Origin: WJMT01 sp964445575
Lineage (GTDB): Bacteria > Acidobacteriota > Aminicenantia > Aminicenantales > Aminicenantaceae
Direction: 5' to 3'
DNA: 64,000 bases
Assembly: GCA_964445575.1 (NCBI GenBank)
Contig: CAYULB010000007.1
Coordinates: 4,096-68,095 of the forward strand
The position numbers were made by a program, and so were the translations under genes. The notes below the pieces were generated by a model. It saw nothing but the letters and a program-made list of their open reading frames with translations, ran no database searches and had not been told where the DNA came from. Within the stretch, counting starts at the first letter, position 1. The number at the start of each line of letters is the position of its first letter. Of the stretch, positions 52,548 to 61,274 are shown piece after piece.

Positions 52548-53885
52548 TTATTTTTTCTTGTATCTGTCTTCAATCCCTTTTTGCTTGTCCACTGAATCCA
52601 CCTTACAGCTAAACTCTCCTTTAAAAAAAGAAACAGTCATTTTTTTTCCTTTCTCAACCTCATCAACAGTCTGGACCAGTTTATCTTTTCCGCTTTCCCA
52701 GCACAAGGTATATCCCTTTTTCAATATATTCAAAGGGCTCAGACTGTGCAATTGGGAAGCCAGCATCTCCCATCTGCTTTGGAGGCGGCCCATTTTTTCT
52801 CTAATGAGAGAGGTCATTTTTTCTTCTGCCAGTCTTACATCTGACCTGTATTCAGCCATTTTTTTCTGCTCGTCCTGGATAAAATCAAAAGCTCTTATCT
52901 CCAGGTCATCGACAAGCTGCGATAAATGATACAGACGTTCTTTGAACCTTTGGAAAGCCCGATGTCTAATCATCTCCATGACCCTATTTTTTCTTTCCTG
53001 GGTCATATACCTCATTTGGTGCTGCATTCTCCTTTCCAAACTCTCAATCCTCTCCGCAAAAGCCTGCTCCTTTTCTATAAGAATTTCTGCTGCTGCTGAA
53101 GGTGTGGAGGCTCGCTTGTCAGCAACAAAGTCTGCGATGGTGAAATCAATCTCGTGGCCCACCGCTGAAATTATGGGAACAAGACACCGGGATATGGCTC
53201 TGGCAACCTTTTCTTCATTAAACGCCCATAAATCTTCTATAGAGCCTCCTCCTCTCCCCACAATAATGACATCTATATCCGGAACCTCCCCCAAGTAATC
53301 CAAAGCCTCTACTATCTCCTCTGCCGCCCCTTCTCCCTGGACTCTTACGGGAAAAATCATAATGTGGAGCTTTGCAAATCTTCTCTCAATTGTCTGAAGG
53401 ATATCAATTATGGCTGCTCCTCTTGGAGAAGTTATCACTCCAACCTTTTTGGGAAGCAGAGGAATTTTTCTCTTTTTTTCGGATTTAAAAAGCCCTTCTT
53501 CTTCCAGCTTCTTCTTCAACTGCTCAAAAGCAAGTTGAAGAGCTCCTTTCCCTTTAGGTTCCACTGCCTCTACCTGGATCTGGTATTGACCTCTCTGTGA
53601 ATACACACTGATAGGTCCTTTACAAATAACCTGTATTCCATCCTTCATTTCAAAAGGTATTTTTGCAGCATTGGAGCGCCACATAACAGCTCGCAGCTGA
53701 GCCTTTTCATCTTTCAAATCAAAATATAGATGCTGGGAATGAGCACGCTTAAAATTAGACACTTCTCCTTCTACCCAAACCAACGGGAATTTGCTTTCCA
53801 GCTCATTTTTAATGAGACGAGTGATTTCCGAAACCGAGTAGACTTTTATTTTTTCTGGAATGCTGTTATTCTTCACCTTCCCCAC
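52548..53885 (-). CDS. xseA: Exodeoxyribonuclease VII large subunit
   Basis: A 445-residue nuclease that degrades single-stranded DNA from both ends. The N-terminal OB fold (about 15-110: YSVSEITRLIKNELES, VWVEGEVSNFKRAHSQHLYF) is followed by the catalytic domain with GVITSPRGAAIIDIL, DVIIVGRGGGSIEDLWAFN and SAVGHEIDFTIADFVADKRA. A long coiled coil lies in the C-terminal half. The start is GTG 53885, overlapping ymdB by 20 bases; the nearest ATG is out of frame. Confidence 0.95.
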   Translation of the reverse strand: MGKVKNNSIPEKIKVYSVSEITRLIKNELESKFPLVWVEGEVSNFKRAHSQHLYFDLKDEKAQLRAVMWRSNAAKIPFEMKDGIQVICKGPISVYSQRGQYQIQVEAVEPKGKGALQLAFEQLKKKLEEEGLFKSEKKRKIPLLPKKVGVITSPRGAAIIDILQTIERRFAKLHIMIFPVRVQGEGAAEEIVEALDYLGEVPDIDVIIVGRGGGSIEDLWAFNEEKVARAISRCLVPIISAVGHEIDFTIADFVADKRASTPSAAAEILIEKEQAFAERIESLERRMQHQMRYMTQERKNRVMEMIRHRAFQRFKERLYHLSQLVDDLEIRAFDFIQDEQKKMAEYRSDVRLAEEKMTSLIREKMGRLQSRWEMLASQLHSLSPLNILKKGYTLCWESGKDKLVQTVDEVEKGKKMTVSFFKGEFSCKVDSVDKQKGIEDRYKKK

Positions 53886-54666
53886 CCATTTTCACTCTTT
53901 CAATCCATAAAGTCTTTCCAGTTGGGAGGTCAACCTCCAGGTAGACGGCATTGAGGATAAATCCTTCCTTTGAGGGTCCAAATCTCTGAGGACGAAAAGT
54001 GAGGAATCTGTCCACAGCCTGCTCTTTTTTAATGCCAATGACCGACTGATATCCCCCCACCATTCCTACATCTGTAATGTACCCTGTCCCTTGGGGAAGG
54101 ATTCTTTCGTCTGCTGTGGCCACATGAGTGTGAGTGCCAAGTACGGCAGAAACTCTTCCATCAAGATACCAACCTAAAGCCTGTTTCTCAGAAGTTGCTT
54201 CGGCGTGAAAATCCACAAGAATAACAGAAGTCTTTTTTTCTAAGATTTCAATCTGCTGATCAGCTATTCTAAAGGGACAATCAATGGGTTCCATAAACAC
54301 CCTTCCCTGCAGGTTTAAAAAAGCCACTTTTCTGCCTTTAGGGTCCTCCACGGTACAGGCTCCTCTTCCTGGACACGGAGGTGGATAATTCGCAGGCCTG
54401 ATGAGCCGGGGTTCCTGGTCTAAATAATCCAGTGCTTCCTTTTTATCCCAAACATGATTGCCTGAAGTCAAAACATCAACACTTGAAAAAAGTTCTTTCC
54501 CGACTTTTTCTGTAACGCCGATTCCCCCTGCAGAGTTCTCCCCATTTCCAGCAATGAGCGAAGGTTGGTACTTCTCCTTTAAATAAGAAAGACATCTTTT
54601 TAAGCCATTTCTCCCGGGCCTTCCTATAATATCACCGAAAAACAACAGCTTTAGTTTATCTTGCAT
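53866..54666 (-). CDS. ymdB: YmdB-type metallophosphoesterase
   Basis: A 266-residue calcineurin-fold enzyme of the YmdB family (cyclic-nucleotide 2',3'-phosphodiesterase in Bacillus). Metal ligands appear in order: LFFGDIIGRPG (Asp), GNGENSAGGIG (Asn/Glu), LTSGNHVWD (Asn-His), ILVDFHAEATSEK (His) and GTHTHVATAD (His-x-His). It overlaps rny by 11 bases. The rny-ymdB pair is conserved in many bacteria and links the enzyme to RNA metabolism. Confidence 0.92.
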   Translation of the reverse strand: MQDKLKLLFFGDIIGRPGRNGLKRCLSYLKEKYQPSLIAGNGENSAGGIGVTEKVGKELFSSVDVLTSGNHVWDKKEALDYLDQEPRLIRPANYPPPCPGRGACTVEDPKGRKVAFLNLQGRVFMEPIDCPFRIADQQIEILEKKTSVILVDFHAEATSEKQALGWYLDGRVSAVLGTHTHVATADERILPQGTGYITDVGMVGGYQSVIGIKKEQAVDRFLTFRPQRFGPSKEGFILNAVYLEVDLPTGKTLWIERVKMGGEGEE

Positions 54667-56218
54667 ACTCCACTGCTCTCATTTCCCGGATAACCGTCAC
54701 CTTTATTTGGCCTGGATAATCCAGCTCATCTTTTATCTTTCTGGCAATGTCTTTAGCAACCGATGAAGCTTGTTCATCAGAAATCCTCTGGCTCTCAACG
54801 ATAATCCTTATTTCACGGCCCGCCTGAAGAGCAAACGCTTTCGCCACTCCCTTAAAAGAATTAGCGATCTCTTCAAGCTTTTCCAGCCTCTTAATGTATG
54901 TCTCCAAAAGCTCTCTTCTTGCTCCTGGCCGAGCAGCTGAAAGTGTGTCAGCAGCCTGGACCAGCACCGCTTCTACAGAAGGAAATTCAATGTCCCTATG
55001 ATGAGAAGCAATGGCGTCACAGACTTCTCTGGACTCTCCATATTTCTTAGTTAAGGACACACTGAGTTCGGTGTGGGTTCCTTCTACTTCCCTGTCGACA
55101 GCTTTTCCTATATCGTGCAGTAATCCAGCTCTTAAGGAAACTTTCTCATTAGCTCCCAATTCTTTAGCCATCAAGGCTGAAAGATAAGCCACTTCTTTGG
55201 AATGCTGGAGAACATTCTGACCAAAACTGGTTCTGTACTTCAATTTGCCCAGTATTTTTATCAGCTCGGGATGCAGATCTTGAATCCTAAGTCCTAAGGC
55301 TACTGATTCTCCTTCCTGTTTGATCTTCTCATCTAATTCCTTTTTTACTTTCTCAACCACATCTTCAATCCTGGCGGGATGTATCCGGCCGTCAACAATA
55401 AGTTTTTCAATCGCCAACCGGGCTGTTTCTCTGCGGATAGGATCAAAACTCGAAAGAATCACGGCCTCCGGAGTATCATCTACAATGATATCCACCCCTG
55501 TGGCCATTTCTAAAGATCGGATATTTCTTCCTTCTCTTCCGATAATTCGGCCTTTCATATCATCAGAAGGAAGGTCAACCACAGACACAGTGGTTTCAAC
55601 AACATGTTCAGCGGCAGATCTCTGAATAGCCTGACTAATGATATCTCTGGCTATGTTTTGGCACTTTTCTTTTGTTTCCTCCTCAATCTCCTTCACTATT
55701 TGTACAGATTCAAGTTTCGCCTCATCTTCTATGTGCTTAATCAGCTCCCTTTTTGCTTCTTCTTGGGTAAAATTCCCTACTCTTTCCAATTCAGCAATAG
55801 CTTTCTGTCTCAATTCTTGGTTTTCTTTTTCCTTCCCCTCCAGGTCACGCTCCCGGGCATACAACATCTGCTCCTTATTTGAATTGTTTCTTTCTTTTCG
55901 CTCCAAATTTTTAAACTTCCTTTCTAAATTTTCCTCCTTTTGGACAAGCCTCCTCTCCATGTCACTGAGTTTCCTGCGCTTGTTTCTCGTTTGATTCTCA
56001 AACTCAGACTTTAAATTGAGAAATTTTTCCTTAGCCTCTATGGAAGCTTCCCTCTTGATCTTTTCTGCTTCCTCCTGAGCCTTTTCGATTATTTCTTTTG
56101 CTTCTTCCTTAGCCCTTAAAACTGACTGGACTCCTGACTTTTTCTTTATCAAAAAAAACACCAGGAACCCATTTAAGAGCCCGAAAAAAACAAAAGCGAT
56201 GATTACGCCCAAATTCAC
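54656..56218 (-). CDS. rny: Ribonuclease Y
   Basis: An endoribonuclease of about 520 residues that starts mRNA decay at the membrane. It has an N-terminal membrane segment (about 4-24), a long coiled coil (about 30-195), a KH domain (IIGREGRNIRSLEMATGVD) and an HD domain with LRAGLLHDIGKAVD and IASHHRD. I place the start at GTG 56218, with GGAGGTG six bases upstream; the in-frame TTG at 56233 would begin inside that ribosome site. Its ribosome site can pair with an upstream complementary stretch, which may regulate translation. Confidence 0.94.
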   Translation of the reverse strand: MNLGVIIAFVFFGLLNGFLVFFLIKKKSGVQSVLRAKEEAKEIIEKAQEEAEKIKREASIEAKEKFLNLKSEFENQTRNKRRKLSDMERRLVQKEENLERKFKNLERKERNNSNKEQMLYARERDLEGKEKENQELRQKAIAELERVGNFTQEEAKRELIKHIEDEAKLESVQIVKEIEEETKEKCQNIARDIISQAIQRSAAEHVVETTVSVVDLPSDDMKGRIIGREGRNIRSLEMATGVDIIVDDTPEAVILSSFDPIRRETARLAIEKLIVDGRIHPARIEDVVEKVKKELDEKIKQEGESVALGLRIQDLHPELIKILGKLKYRTSFGQNVLQHSKEVAYLSALMAKELGANEKVSLRAGLLHDIGKAVDREVEGTHTELSVSLTKKYGESREVCDAIASHHRDIEFPSVEAVLVQAADTLSAARPGARRELLETYIKRLEKLEEIANSFKGVAKAFALQAGREIRIIVESQRISDEQASSVAKDIARKIKDELDYPGQIKVTVIREMRAVEYAR

Positions 56219-56225
56219 TTCTATC

Positions 56226-56268
56226 ACCTCCAACTACCGGGCGACAGAGGAGACAAAAGTTAGGAGGT
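56226..56268 (-). promoter_or_regulatory. RBS-sequestering hairpin upstream of rny
   Basis: On the minus strand ACCTCCTAACT (56258-56268) can pair with AGTTGGAGGT (56226-56235), a 10-bp stem with one bulged base and a 22-base loop. The 3' arm contains the whole rny Shine-Dalgarno sequence, so folding would block initiation. Confidence 0.45.
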
Positions 56269-56384
56269 ATGTTTAAATCAAAAAAGAGAATCAACAGTTG
56301 GTAATGAACTAAGCATCAATAACTTTAACACCTTTTTCCCTAAAAAATATTTCATTTATTTACTCTATTCCCATTATTCAAAAT

Positions 56385-56714
56385 TTATTTTCTTGCACGT
56401 TCCTCTTCTTTATGTTCAATTATATTTTTTGAAATATGATCCTCCAAGCTTTCAATTTCTCTCTCCATGTGCCCTATAGCTTCATTTAATTTATCTAACT
56501 TCTTTTGTGAAAGAAAAAATTCATCTGCAATGTTTAAAGCGGCCAGCACCGCTATTTTTAAAGTGTCTTTTGATTTAGACTTCATCGCCACCTTACGCAT
56601 TTTCTTGTCTACATATGAAGTAAGGTGACTGACATACTTTTCATCCTCAGCTCCTTTTACTTTTATTCTAAATTTCTGGTCAAATATTTCGATTTCAATA
56701 ACTTTATCAATCAT
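56385..56714 (-). CDS. zapA: Cell division protein ZapA
   Basis: A 109-residue ZapA: an N-terminal beta-alpha domain (IEIFDQKFRIKVKGAEDEKYV, LTSYVDKKMRKVA) followed by a conserved helix (LKIAVLAALNIADEFF) and a C-terminal coiled coil. It bundles FtsZ filaments at the division ring. It overlaps the ZapB-like gene by four bases and belongs to the pheS-pheT transcript. Confidence 0.87.
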   Translation of the reverse strand: MIDKVIEIEIFDQKFRIKVKGAEDEKYVSHLTSYVDKKMRKVAMKSKSKDTLKIAVLAALNIADEFFLSQKKLDKLNEAIGHMEREIESLEDHISKNIIEHKEEERARK

Positions 56715-56971
56715 ATCCCGATTTTATCGATTTTACCAATTATCGACTCTATCCTTTTCTTAATCTCTTCTCTCTCATTTTGGAAAGACTTTAGATTTTC
56801 ACCTAACTTCCCCGCTTCTTTGGCTTTAAGAGCCAGCTCTTTCTTCTCCCTTTTCAACTCATCTAATTCCTGATTCATCCTTTCATTCTCAGCAGAAAGC
56901 TCATTGATGTAATCGAGAATCTTTCCGATTTTCCCTTCTAGGATTTTAATCCTTTCCAGTTCGCTTGTCAA
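56711..56971 (-). CDS. ZapB-like coiled-coil protein
   Basis: An 86-residue protein that is almost wholly coiled coil, rich in Glu and Lys with heptad spacing (ILDYINELSAENERMNQELD and beyond). It resembles ZapB/DUF904 division proteins in size and pattern, and its position between pheT and zapA supports that role. Coiled coils are easily mistaken for each other, so the family call is tentative. It overlaps pheT by four bases. Confidence 0.65.
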   Translation of the reverse strand: MTSELERIKILEGKIGKILDYINELSAENERMNQELDELKREKKELALKAKEAGKLGENLKSFQNEREEIKKRIESIIGKIDKIGI

Positions 56972-59022
56972 TCTTGGCCTCCTCCCCTTAAATTTAACCC
57001 GAATTCTGTATTCAAAGCCTTAATAATTTTTTCTTGAAACGTGTCTGCTTCTTCCGCAAGAAGGGTCCTTTCAGGATGACGAAAAACAAAACGAAAAGAC
57101 AAACTCACCTTATCTTTAGGTATTCCCTTCCCTTTAAATCGATCATACAAAATATAATCTTCAAGGTAAGGTATTTTCAGCTTTTCAATACAGTCCTTTA
57201 TCCCCTGATAACTTACAGCCTGGTCAGAAAGAAAAGAAATATCCCGGACTATCCCAGGATAACGGCTAACCGGGGAGTATTTAAAAGATTTGGGCTGTTT
57301 TTCGAGCAGGCTCCCCAGGTTTATCTCTGCAGCCCATACTGGTTCTTCAATAGAATAGGCATCAACGATAGACTTTTTTAAGCCCCCCATGACTCCAATT
57401 TTTTCTCCCTTATAGTATAAACTGAGGGAATAGTTTTCTTCAAAAAAAGGACCCTCTTCTTTTTTAAAAGAAAAGTCATCAAACTTGAGATGATGAAACA
57501 GTTCTTCGCAAGTTCCTTTCAAATGGAAAAAATCTGACCTCTCCGGCTCCTTCTGCCAAAAATCAATATCCAACTGTCCCATGGTGGCAAAGGCAAGAGA
57601 ATATCTTTCAAAACACTCTTCATCTTTTTTAAAAAATATATTGCCAATCTCAAAAACATGAACTCCTTCAGCTCCTCTGTTTATGTTCCAGGCTGTATTC
57701 ACAAGAAGTCCTTCCAGTATAGTGGTCCTTAATAAAGAGGCTTTTGATGAAACCGGATTTCTTATTTCAACGGCATCCAATCCTGTTTTGAACAGTTTTT
57801 CTTTCTCTGAGTCCATAAAGCTGTAGTTAACAACTTCGTCAAATCCTTTATGGAGAAAAACTTCTCTAACATTGTCTTCAAATTCTTTCCTTTTATTGAA
57901 TTCTAAATTAATCCCCCGCCATACGGGAAGATGGGAGGGAATATTGTCGTATCCGTAAAAACGAGCTATTTCTTCTATCAAATCAGCTTCCCGCGATATA
58001 TCCACTCTAAAAGAAGGGACTTGTACCCTCCATATCCCTTCCCTCTGCTTTTCAAATTGAAATCCGATCCTTTTTAAAAAATCAATGATAAAATCTTCTT
58101 CAATTTCAATCCCCAAGAGCTCTGAAACGCGGTGATGACGCAGCACCACAGTCCTGATTTTTCTGGGTTTAGGATAGACATCGACCATGCCGTGAAGGGC
58201 TTTTCCTCCCGTCTGTGTTAATAACGACGCCACCATACGCGCAGCTTCTGGGGGGAAAGAAATATCAGTTCCCCTCTCAAAACGATACGAAGCATCTGTT
58301 TGGAGACCTATTTTTTTCCATGTTTTGCGAATAGATACTGGATCAAAACAAGCACTTTCAATAAATATATCCCGGCTTTCTTCTGTAACAGCGGTGTCTT
58401 CTCCCCCTACTACTCCTGCAATAGCTACAGGTCTTTGCTCATCCGCAATGACCAGCATATCATTAGTCAGAGCAATCTTCTCTCCTCCCAGAATTTTAAT
58501 TTCTTCTCCTTTCCTGGCCTTCCTCACGATGATTTTATTTCCTTTGAGTTTATCCAAATCAAAAGCATGAATAGGCTGGGCAGTAGAAAACAAAACATAA
58601 TTGGTCACATCCACAACATTGTTCACGGGAGATAATCCCATGGACTGAATCCTCTTTTTCAACCATGAAGGAGAATGGCCTCCTTGGACTTCTTTCACAA
58701 TCATCCCACAGTACCGGGGACAAAGGTCCTCTTCCAGTACCTGAACATCAAACACATCCGTTATCTTCTCCGTACCCTCCACCAATGGAAATTTTCGTTC
58801 CTTCAGGGAAGTCCCCCGACTGGCAGCAATTTCCCTGGCAACCCCCAAATGACCGAGAGTATCGGGTCGGTTTGCATAGGTCTCAACCTCAAGAATAGCA
58901 TCTCCATCCCGCTCTTCCCAATGGTCCACCAACAGACCAATATTATTCATTTCTTCGACCAGTTCTTCAGGGAATATTTTCAAATCCAGATATTCCTTTA
59001 ACCAGCTTATGCTTATCTTCAT
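56968..59022 (-). CDS. pheT: Phenylalanyl-tRNA synthetase beta subunit, short form
   Basis: A 684-residue PheT, about 110 residues shorter than the usual 790-800. The N-terminal ISISWLKEYLDL leads directly to ILEVETYANRPDTLGHLGVAREIAA-type sequence by residue 60, so the inserted EMAP/OB tRNA-binding domain is missing. The B3/B4 editing domain, B5 domains and catalytic-like core follow. The C-terminal FDX-ACB domain is present (YSPVSRYPGIVRDISFL to end). No frameshift is seen. It follows pheS by one base. Confidence 0.94.
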   Translation of the reverse strand: MKISISWLKEYLDLKIFPEELVEEMNNIGLLVDHWEERDGDAILEVETYANRPDTLGHLGVAREIAASRGTSLKERKFPLVEGTEKITDVFDVQVLEEDLCPRYCGMIVKEVQGGHSPSWLKKRIQSMGLSPVNNVVDVTNYVLFSTAQPIHAFDLDKLKGNKIIVRKARKGEEIKILGGEKIALTNDMLVIADEQRPVAIAGVVGGEDTAVTEESRDIFIESACFDPVSIRKTWKKIGLQTDASYRFERGTDISFPPEAARMVASLLTQTGGKALHGMVDVYPKPRKIRTVVLRHHRVSELLGIEIEEDFIIDFLKRIGFQFEKQREGIWRVQVPSFRVDISREADLIEEIARFYGYDNIPSHLPVWRGINLEFNKRKEFEDNVREVFLHKGFDEVVNYSFMDSEKEKLFKTGLDAVEIRNPVSSKASLLRTTILEGLLVNTAWNINRGAEGVHVFEIGNIFFKKDEECFERYSLAFATMGQLDIDFWQKEPERSDFFHLKGTCEELFHHLKFDDFSFKKEEGPFFEENYSLSLYYKGEKIGVMGGLKKSIVDAYSIEEPVWAAEINLGSLLEKQPKSFKYSPVSRYPGIVRDISFLSDQAVSYQGIKDCIEKLKIPYLEDYILYDRFKGKGIPKDKVSLSFRFVFRHPERTLLAEEADTFQEKIIKALNTEFGLNLRGGGQD

Positions 59023-59023
59023 T

Positions 59024-60052
59024 TTAAGAAAACTGCCTTATAAATCTTAAGTCGTTCTCATAAAAATTCCTTAAATCAGGAATCCTGAAAGAAAACATGG
59101 CGGTTCTATCAATACCCATTCCAAAAGCGAATCCGGAATACTTTTCAGGATCAATATTGACATTCTTTAAAACCTGAGGATCGACCATGCCCGCTCCGAG
59201 AATTTCTATCCATCCCGCTCCATTGCACACCCGGCAGTTTTTGTCTTCGCCGCGGCAGACCGTACAGCCGATATCTACTTCAGCAGAGGGCTCAGTAAAA
59301 GGAAAGAAACTGGGTCTGAATCTTATCTTGATTTTTTCATGATAAAGTGCTTTCAGGAAATATTCCAGAGTTCCTTTTAAGTGAGCAAAGGTTATCCCTA
59401 AGTCAACCACTAAACCTTCCACTTGAAAAAACATAGGGATATGAGTGGGATCGGGAGTTTCCCTACGATACACTTTGCCTGGATTTATCATTCTTATGGG
59501 AGGCTTCTTTTTTTCCATAACTCTTATCTGTACAGGAGAAGTATGAGTTCTCAGGAGCAGGTCATCGCTTAAATAAAGGGTGTCCCAATCATCCCTGGCC
59601 GGATGATGGGGGGGGAAATTTAATGCTTCAAAATTATAATAATCAGTTTCTATTTCCGGTCCATCTTCAATAGTAAATCCCATGTGTAAAAATATCTGTT
59701 CAATCCTTTTTTTATACTTCAGGATAGGATGAGGAGCCCCTCTATACCTCCTTTTCCCTGGAAGAGTCAGGTCTGTCTCAGACCCAATGTATTCAGTATC
59801 TTGAATCTCTATGGAATATTCTTCAAGCTTCTGCTGAACATAAGTTTTGAATTCATTAATCATTTTCCCGACTTCAGGCTTATCATCAGGAGAAACATCT
59901 TTCAACTCTTTCAACAGGAGTGTTATCCGGCCCTTTTTCCGGCTTAAGTAAGTGTTCCGCAGCTTCTCGAGAGACTCTTTATCCTTTACCTGGCTCAGCA
60001 TCTCATCAAAACTGCTCCACAGTACTTTGATTTTGCTTTTTAAATCGACCAT
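59024..60052 (-). CDS. pheS: Phenylalanyl-tRNA synthetase alpha subunit
   Basis: A 342-residue class II synthetase subunit that activates phenylalanine. An N-terminal coiled coil (about 1-85) precedes the catalytic core with motif 1 (GFTIEDGPEIE), motif 2 (PGKVYRRETPDPTHIPMFFQ) and motif 3 (GFAFGMGIDRTAMF). A four-Cys insertion (CTVC and CRVC, about 262-274) may bind zinc, as in many bacterial PheS. It partners PheT in an alpha2-beta2 enzyme. Confidence 0.96.
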   Translation of the reverse strand: MVDLKSKIKVLWSSFDEMLSQVKDKESLEKLRNTYLSRKKGRITLLLKELKDVSPDDKPEVGKMINEFKTYVQQKLEEYSIEIQDTEYIGSETDLTLPGKRRYRGAPHPILKYKKRIEQIFLHMGFTIEDGPEIETDYYNFEALNFPPHHPARDDWDTLYLSDDLLLRTHTSPVQIRVMEKKKPPIRMINPGKVYRRETPDPTHIPMFFQVEGLVVDLGITFAHLKGTLEYFLKALYHEKIKIRFRPSFFPFTEPSAEVDIGCTVCRGEDKNCRVCNGAGWIEILGAGMVDPQVLKNVNIDPEKYSGFAFGMGIDRTAMFSFRIPDLRNFYENDLRFIRQFS

Positions 60053-60073
60053 TTCAAGCTGACTTTTCTTATT

Positions 60074-60424
60074 TTAAGCTTTCTTTGCCTCTTTGACAAT
60101 CTGAGAAAATGTATCCGGAGAATTGACCGCAAGTTCTGCTAATATTTTTCTGTCTAATTCTATACCCTGCTTTTTTAATCCCTTTATGAATCGACTATAA
60201 GAAATTCCATGATTGTTCGCTGCTGCCTTGATCCGGGTAATCCATAAACGCCTGAAGTCCCTTTTCCGGTTTCTTCGGTCTCTGTAAGAATACTGGAGCG
60301 CTCTTTCCACAGCTTCTTTTGCTGTTTTGTAATTATGACTTCTTGCTCCCCAATATCCTTTAGCTTGTTTGAGTATTTTTGATCTTCTTTTTCTTCTTTT
60401 TGTTCCTCTTTTAACTCTTGGCAT
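60074..60424 (-). CDS. rplT: 50S ribosomal protein L20
   Basis: A 116-residue L20 with the very basic N-terminus (RVKRGTKRRKRRSKILKQAKG) and YRDRRNRKRDFRRLWI core. L20 is needed for early 50S assembly and often represses its own operon. The order infC-rpmI-rplT is the classical one. Confidence 0.97.
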   Translation of the reverse strand: MPRVKRGTKRRKRRSKILKQAKGYWGARSHNYKTAKEAVERALQYSYRDRRNRKRDFRRLWITRIKAAANNHGISYSRFIKGLKKQGIELDRKILAELAVNSPDTFSQIVKEAKKA

Positions 60425-60508
60425 TTTTATCTCCCTCTGGAAAAAAGTTTAATTCTCTTGGTTTTCCACAAGCCTTAATCAAATCCAGCCAGCAGATGCT
60501 TATCTTTA

Positions 60509-60709
60509 TTAAAAATCGTAAGGCAGCATCCTTTTGATACGCTGGCGGTCAACAGATTTTATCTGGCCGGGCTTTCTCAAACCTCTTTTTCGTTTTGCTG
60601 ACTTCTTAGTGAGTATGTGTCCTCTGTTAGCTTTGCTGTAGAGGACTTTCTTATTTTTAGTTATCTTAAATCTTTTTTTTGCGCCTTTATGCGTTTTCAG
60701 TTTTGGCAT
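60509..60709 (-). CDS. rpmI: 50S ribosomal protein L35
   Basis: A 66-residue L35 (PKLKTHKGAKKRFKITK start and RGLRKPGQI near the end). Its start lies 23 bases inside infC, so its translation is coupled to IF-3. Confidence 0.96.
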   Translation of the reverse strand: MPKLKTHKGAKKRFKITKNKKVLYSKANRGHILTKKSAKRKRGLRKPGQIKSVDRQRIKRMLPYDF

Positions 60710-61262
60710 CTCTCTCTCCTGGTTTAATGGGACTCAGTAGCGTGGAAACAGCCCATGGCTGCCTCCTGACCTTTCCATCTTTTTTTCCTAAGTCTTTGAC
60801 GTCTTCAAAAACTCTGTCTATCAGACTGTATGCAAGTTCAGGTTTTGCTTTCTCTCGTCCCCTCAACATGACAGTCACTTTCACTTTATTCCCCTCTTTG
60901 AGAAATCTTTCAATATGCTTTACCTTAAAACTGTAGTCATGAATACTGATTTTTGGCCTGAACTTAATTTCTTTGGTTTGGACTTGTTTCTGGTGCTTTT
61001 TGGCTTCCTGTTCCCTTTTATGCAAATCATAAAGATATTTACCATAATCGAGAACTCGGCACACCGGAGGTTTGGCATCAGGAGCTACTTCCACTAAATC
61101 TAATTCTTTTTCTTTAGCCATTGACAGCGCTTCTTCAATAGGGACTATCCCCACCTGGTTTTTATTCTCATCTATCAATCTCACTTTTTTAGCCGTTATC
61201 ATTTCATTTGTCCTGTGAGGCTTTTTCTTTCTCCTTCTTGAATAAAACTTGGGTGTTACGAT
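60687..61262 (-). CDS. infC: Translation initiation factor IF-3 (probable AUC start)
   Basis: IF-3 binds the 30S subunit and checks initiation codons. The first ATG (61202) gives 171 residues beginning MITAKKVRLI, which lacks the conserved segment before it. Reading upstream in frame gives RTNE directly before, matching the usual R-x-N-E start of the N-domain, and continues 20 codons to ATC at 61260-61262. AAGGAGG lies at 61269-61275, six bases upstream. infC is known for rare start codons (AUU in E. coli) that allow autoregulation. With ATC the protein is 191 residues. Core marks such as EVAPDAKPPVCRVLDYGKY and FRPKISIHDYSFK are intact. Confidence 0.9.
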   Translation of the reverse strand: MVTPKFYSRRRKKKPHRTNEMITAKKVRLIDENKNQVGIVPIEEALSMAKEKELDLVEVAPDAKPPVCRVLDYGKYLYDLHKREQEAKKHQKQVQTKEIKFRPKISIHDYSFKVKHIERFLKEGNKVKVTVMLRGREKAKPELAYSLIDRVFEDVKDLGKKDGKVRRQPWAVSTLLSPIKPGERDAKTENA

Positions 61263-61274
61263 GATAAACCTCCT

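Noticed and set aside
56234..56384. 6S RNA between zapA and rny, a common position for ssrS
   Set aside because: The region is too short and AT-rich and lacks the long hairpin with a central bubble.
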